DNA from: Gonocerus acuteangulatus | Lineage: Eukaryota; Arthropoda; Insecta; Hemiptera; Coreidae | Length of the DNA stretch: 64,000 bases | NCBI GenBank assembly: GCA_946811695.1 | Contig: OX328126.1 | Span: 7,826,197-7,890,196, forward strand | Reading direction: 5' to 3' | Part shown: positions 62,105 through 64,000 of the stretch, in pieces | How positions within the stretch are numbered: position 1 is the first letter of the stretch | Layout: the number at the start of each line of letters is the position of its first letter | The notes under the pieces: model-generated | What the model was told of the DNA's origin: nothing | The model's database searches: none | The model's input: only the letters and a program-made list of their open reading frames with translations | Position numbers and translations under genes: made by a program

Positions 62105-62154
62105 TACATACACAAATACACATACACATATACATATATTATTGATTTAGTATT

Positions 62155-63280
62155 GAAATTATGCTCATACAGTAATATCAACATTCCGTTTCATTTTAAA
62201 CGCCAGTTGATTACAACACTCATAAGATATAATAAGTCATTCAAGTGATGAATAAATCTCTGACCCCGAAGACTTAGATTAGGTTATCGTTATCACGGAA
62301 TTTAATTTAGGTCATTCCATTGCTTTACATTGTTTTTTGAATTTGGAAGAGTTGTTATTTTCTGTATAAATGTTAATAGGTCTAATCTTTTTATTACACT
62401 CGCAGGATATGAAATATTTTTTTAAATTTGTTATCGTCAATTACAAATAACTCAGAATTTTAGGATGGGTTATCTATAGGTCAGCACCCTTTTTTTTAAT
62501 GGTTTCTCAGTGTCGCGAGTTGTTTGTGAGTCGCGGTTTAGTTAAATACCCGGGTATTTATGAAATTGGGTATTTACCCTGAAGAATAAATACCCGGGTA
62601 TTTTACATGTGCCTATATTATTATATGTATTTATATACATAGTTTGTAAACATATTTTGCAATATCACTATATGACACATAGCAATAGTAAATCGCCAAA
62701 AGTTGCGAAACTTCTTTAATGAGCTCAAGAAAAAAATCTTTCATGAGTGCAACCTCTGTAGCTGTATTCCTTCGGGCTACCTACAGGTTGCCACCTTTTT
62801 CGTGGAGCCTTTTTCTCTAGTAATCTCATCGCTGAAATGCATAACCTTTCCACTAGCGCATTCGTCCTTCGTTGGAATTCGTTACACTGATCATCCTCGT
62901 CACTTCTTATTGTGAAGAATACATTTTTCAAATTTGAACGAAATCGGTTGGGTAGATCTCAAGATATCTTTTGGATCAGTTTAAAAAAGTGTATTTTCGA
63001 GAGTAAACGGTTTTGTTTTCATTGGCAAATTCAACCGCTTAGGGTCATTGTTGCCCTCTTACATGGCGGTTTATATGTTTGTGGTTAGGATTTTAATGTA
63101 ATATAGTTTGCTCTGGGATGATGGAGTGAAGCTTAAAATAAATTGTAGACATTAGCGGATAACATACTTGTATAGTTGATTTAGGTCCTATTTATGTTGT
63201 TATGCATTTTTGTTAACTGAAGGATCTGCTCGAGTTTATAGGGATGTGAATATGTATAAACTATAGGTAGCTTTTCTGGG
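62155..63280. other. Unclassified repetitive DNA
   Basis: It holds a 5'-truncated SINE body near 62460-62495 (complement of GGTGCTGACCTATAGATAAC), TACCCGGGTATTT motifs at 62540-62605, a CATGAGTGCAACCTC block near 62742 like one found in element E, and GGCAAATTCAACC near 63023 as at 22873. No coding sequence was recognised. Confidence 0.4.
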
Positions 63281-63283
63281 ATG

Positions 63284-63545
63284 CAGAGGGGCGAGGTTAG
63301 CTCAGTGGTAGAGCAGTCGACTAATGAACTGGAGGACCCAGGTTCAAAACCCGAGCATAGTACTAAAGATTTTTATCTTCTCGTGTCGTCGTTCAAGGAT
63401 CGGATTTGGGGTATCAGATCATCCTTAGGCTCACCCAAATTAATTAAATATCTGGCCTCCGGAGCATAGTATCGACCACACTATCTCCCTAGTGTGCCGT
63501 ATGATCAAGAATCAGATATCTCCACCCCTAAATGACCCCCCTACC
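63284..63545 (+). mobile_element. tRNA-derived SINE, copy 3
   Basis: GAGGGGCGAGGTTAGCTCAG, GTGGTAGAGCAG (A box) and CCAGGTTCAAAACCC (B box) form the head. The body contains CACACTATCTCCCTAGTGTG as in the other two copies. It is the best-preserved tRNA-like head in the window. Confidence 0.82.
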
Positions 63546-64000
63546 CTAAATTGCTTGGAGATGGGAACGGAGTAACACCAGCGGCTTATCCAGATCTTCC
63601 CTCTAAACAGAGAGTTAATCCCATAGAATGAAAGTACAAAATGTTATTAAAAGTTGAAACTTTTTGCCTAGCTATAATAAAGTTCTTTTAAAAAAAAAGC
63701 TACGCGTTAATCTCTTAATTAAGTGGATACAATTTATGGGTTGTAAAAATTTATTTAACCGTATATTTACCTTACTTAACTCGATGAGTATCTCTTCTAG
63801 TGGAGTTTTACTGAGAAACCCATTAATAATTATAAATAATACCTATAAAGCAGTAATTGTAAAAGCAGCCCCCTCCAAAAAAATACTATTTAATTAAATT
63901 CAAGAGAGATCATAAGAAGATAATAAAAGATAAAAGAAAAAGAGAATAAGCGGTATAAGCCCGCATTCGCGAGGTAAATAACGAGACAATATATCTTGAT
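63546..64000. other. AT-rich DNA, no recognisable feature
   Basis: A 77-codon ORF here has no family signature. No repeat structure was seen. Confidence 0.4.

Overview
The window is nuclear DNA from an arthropod, most likely an insect with a large, repeat-rich genome. It has spliced exons of a Wnt-family gene with a 25 kb intron, RNase-H-bearing non-LTR retrotransposons, mariner-like elements, Penelope-type hammerhead ribozymes, Helentron-like (DINE-1-like) elements, and SINEs with tRNA and 5S rRNA heads. The species cannot be named from the sequence. There is no prokaryotic operon structure. Almost every long ORF is a reading of a tandem array or of (AT)n.

Host gene: two exons of Wnt10 on the minus strand are the only host coding sequence I can support. 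An internal exon (41232-41490) and the terminal exon (15292-15780) join in phase at canonical GT/AG sites. The 25,451 bp intron between them is packed with transposons. Upstream exons were not found and probably lie beyond 64000.

Region by region. 1-13200: foldback and MITE-type DNA, a decayed DDE transposon with a hAT-like MITE in it, a Penelope-type palindrome carrying hammerhead ribozymes with a 15-bp target duplication (5568-6149), a 0.75 kb palindrome (9248-9994), a dimeric tandem array (10618-11340) and a second ribozyme-bearing palindrome (12358-13204). 13716-15083: a mariner-like element whose transposase carries a 42-bp segment repeated 22 times, ending about 200 bp beyond the Wnt10 stop codon. 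15781-41231 (Wnt10 intron): LINE 3' ends, a foldback-derived satellite, a nested stack (LINE, then Helentron-like D, then a second D plus element E, then a SINE) at 24918-29205, more D/E elements, SINEs including a 5S rRNA-derived one, and a GC-rich 35-bp array. 41491-52000: degenerate repeats, an 89-bp satellite and another nested D stack. 51885-57398: an RNase H domain expanded by a 39-bp array; inserted in it is an RT element whose own coding sequence is amplified as a 70-bp, 42-copy array with a 998-bp higher-order period; a mariner fragment follows. 57524-64000: LINE 3' ends, a LINE split by a D element that is itself split by a palindrome, a third Penelope-type element and a tRNA SINE.

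The most interesting signals are three independent cases in which a short stretch of transposon coding sequence became a tandem array, ribozyme families sharing one minimal design, SINEs with different heads but a shared body, and nested Helentron-like insertions for which uninterrupted copies in the same window act as empty sites.
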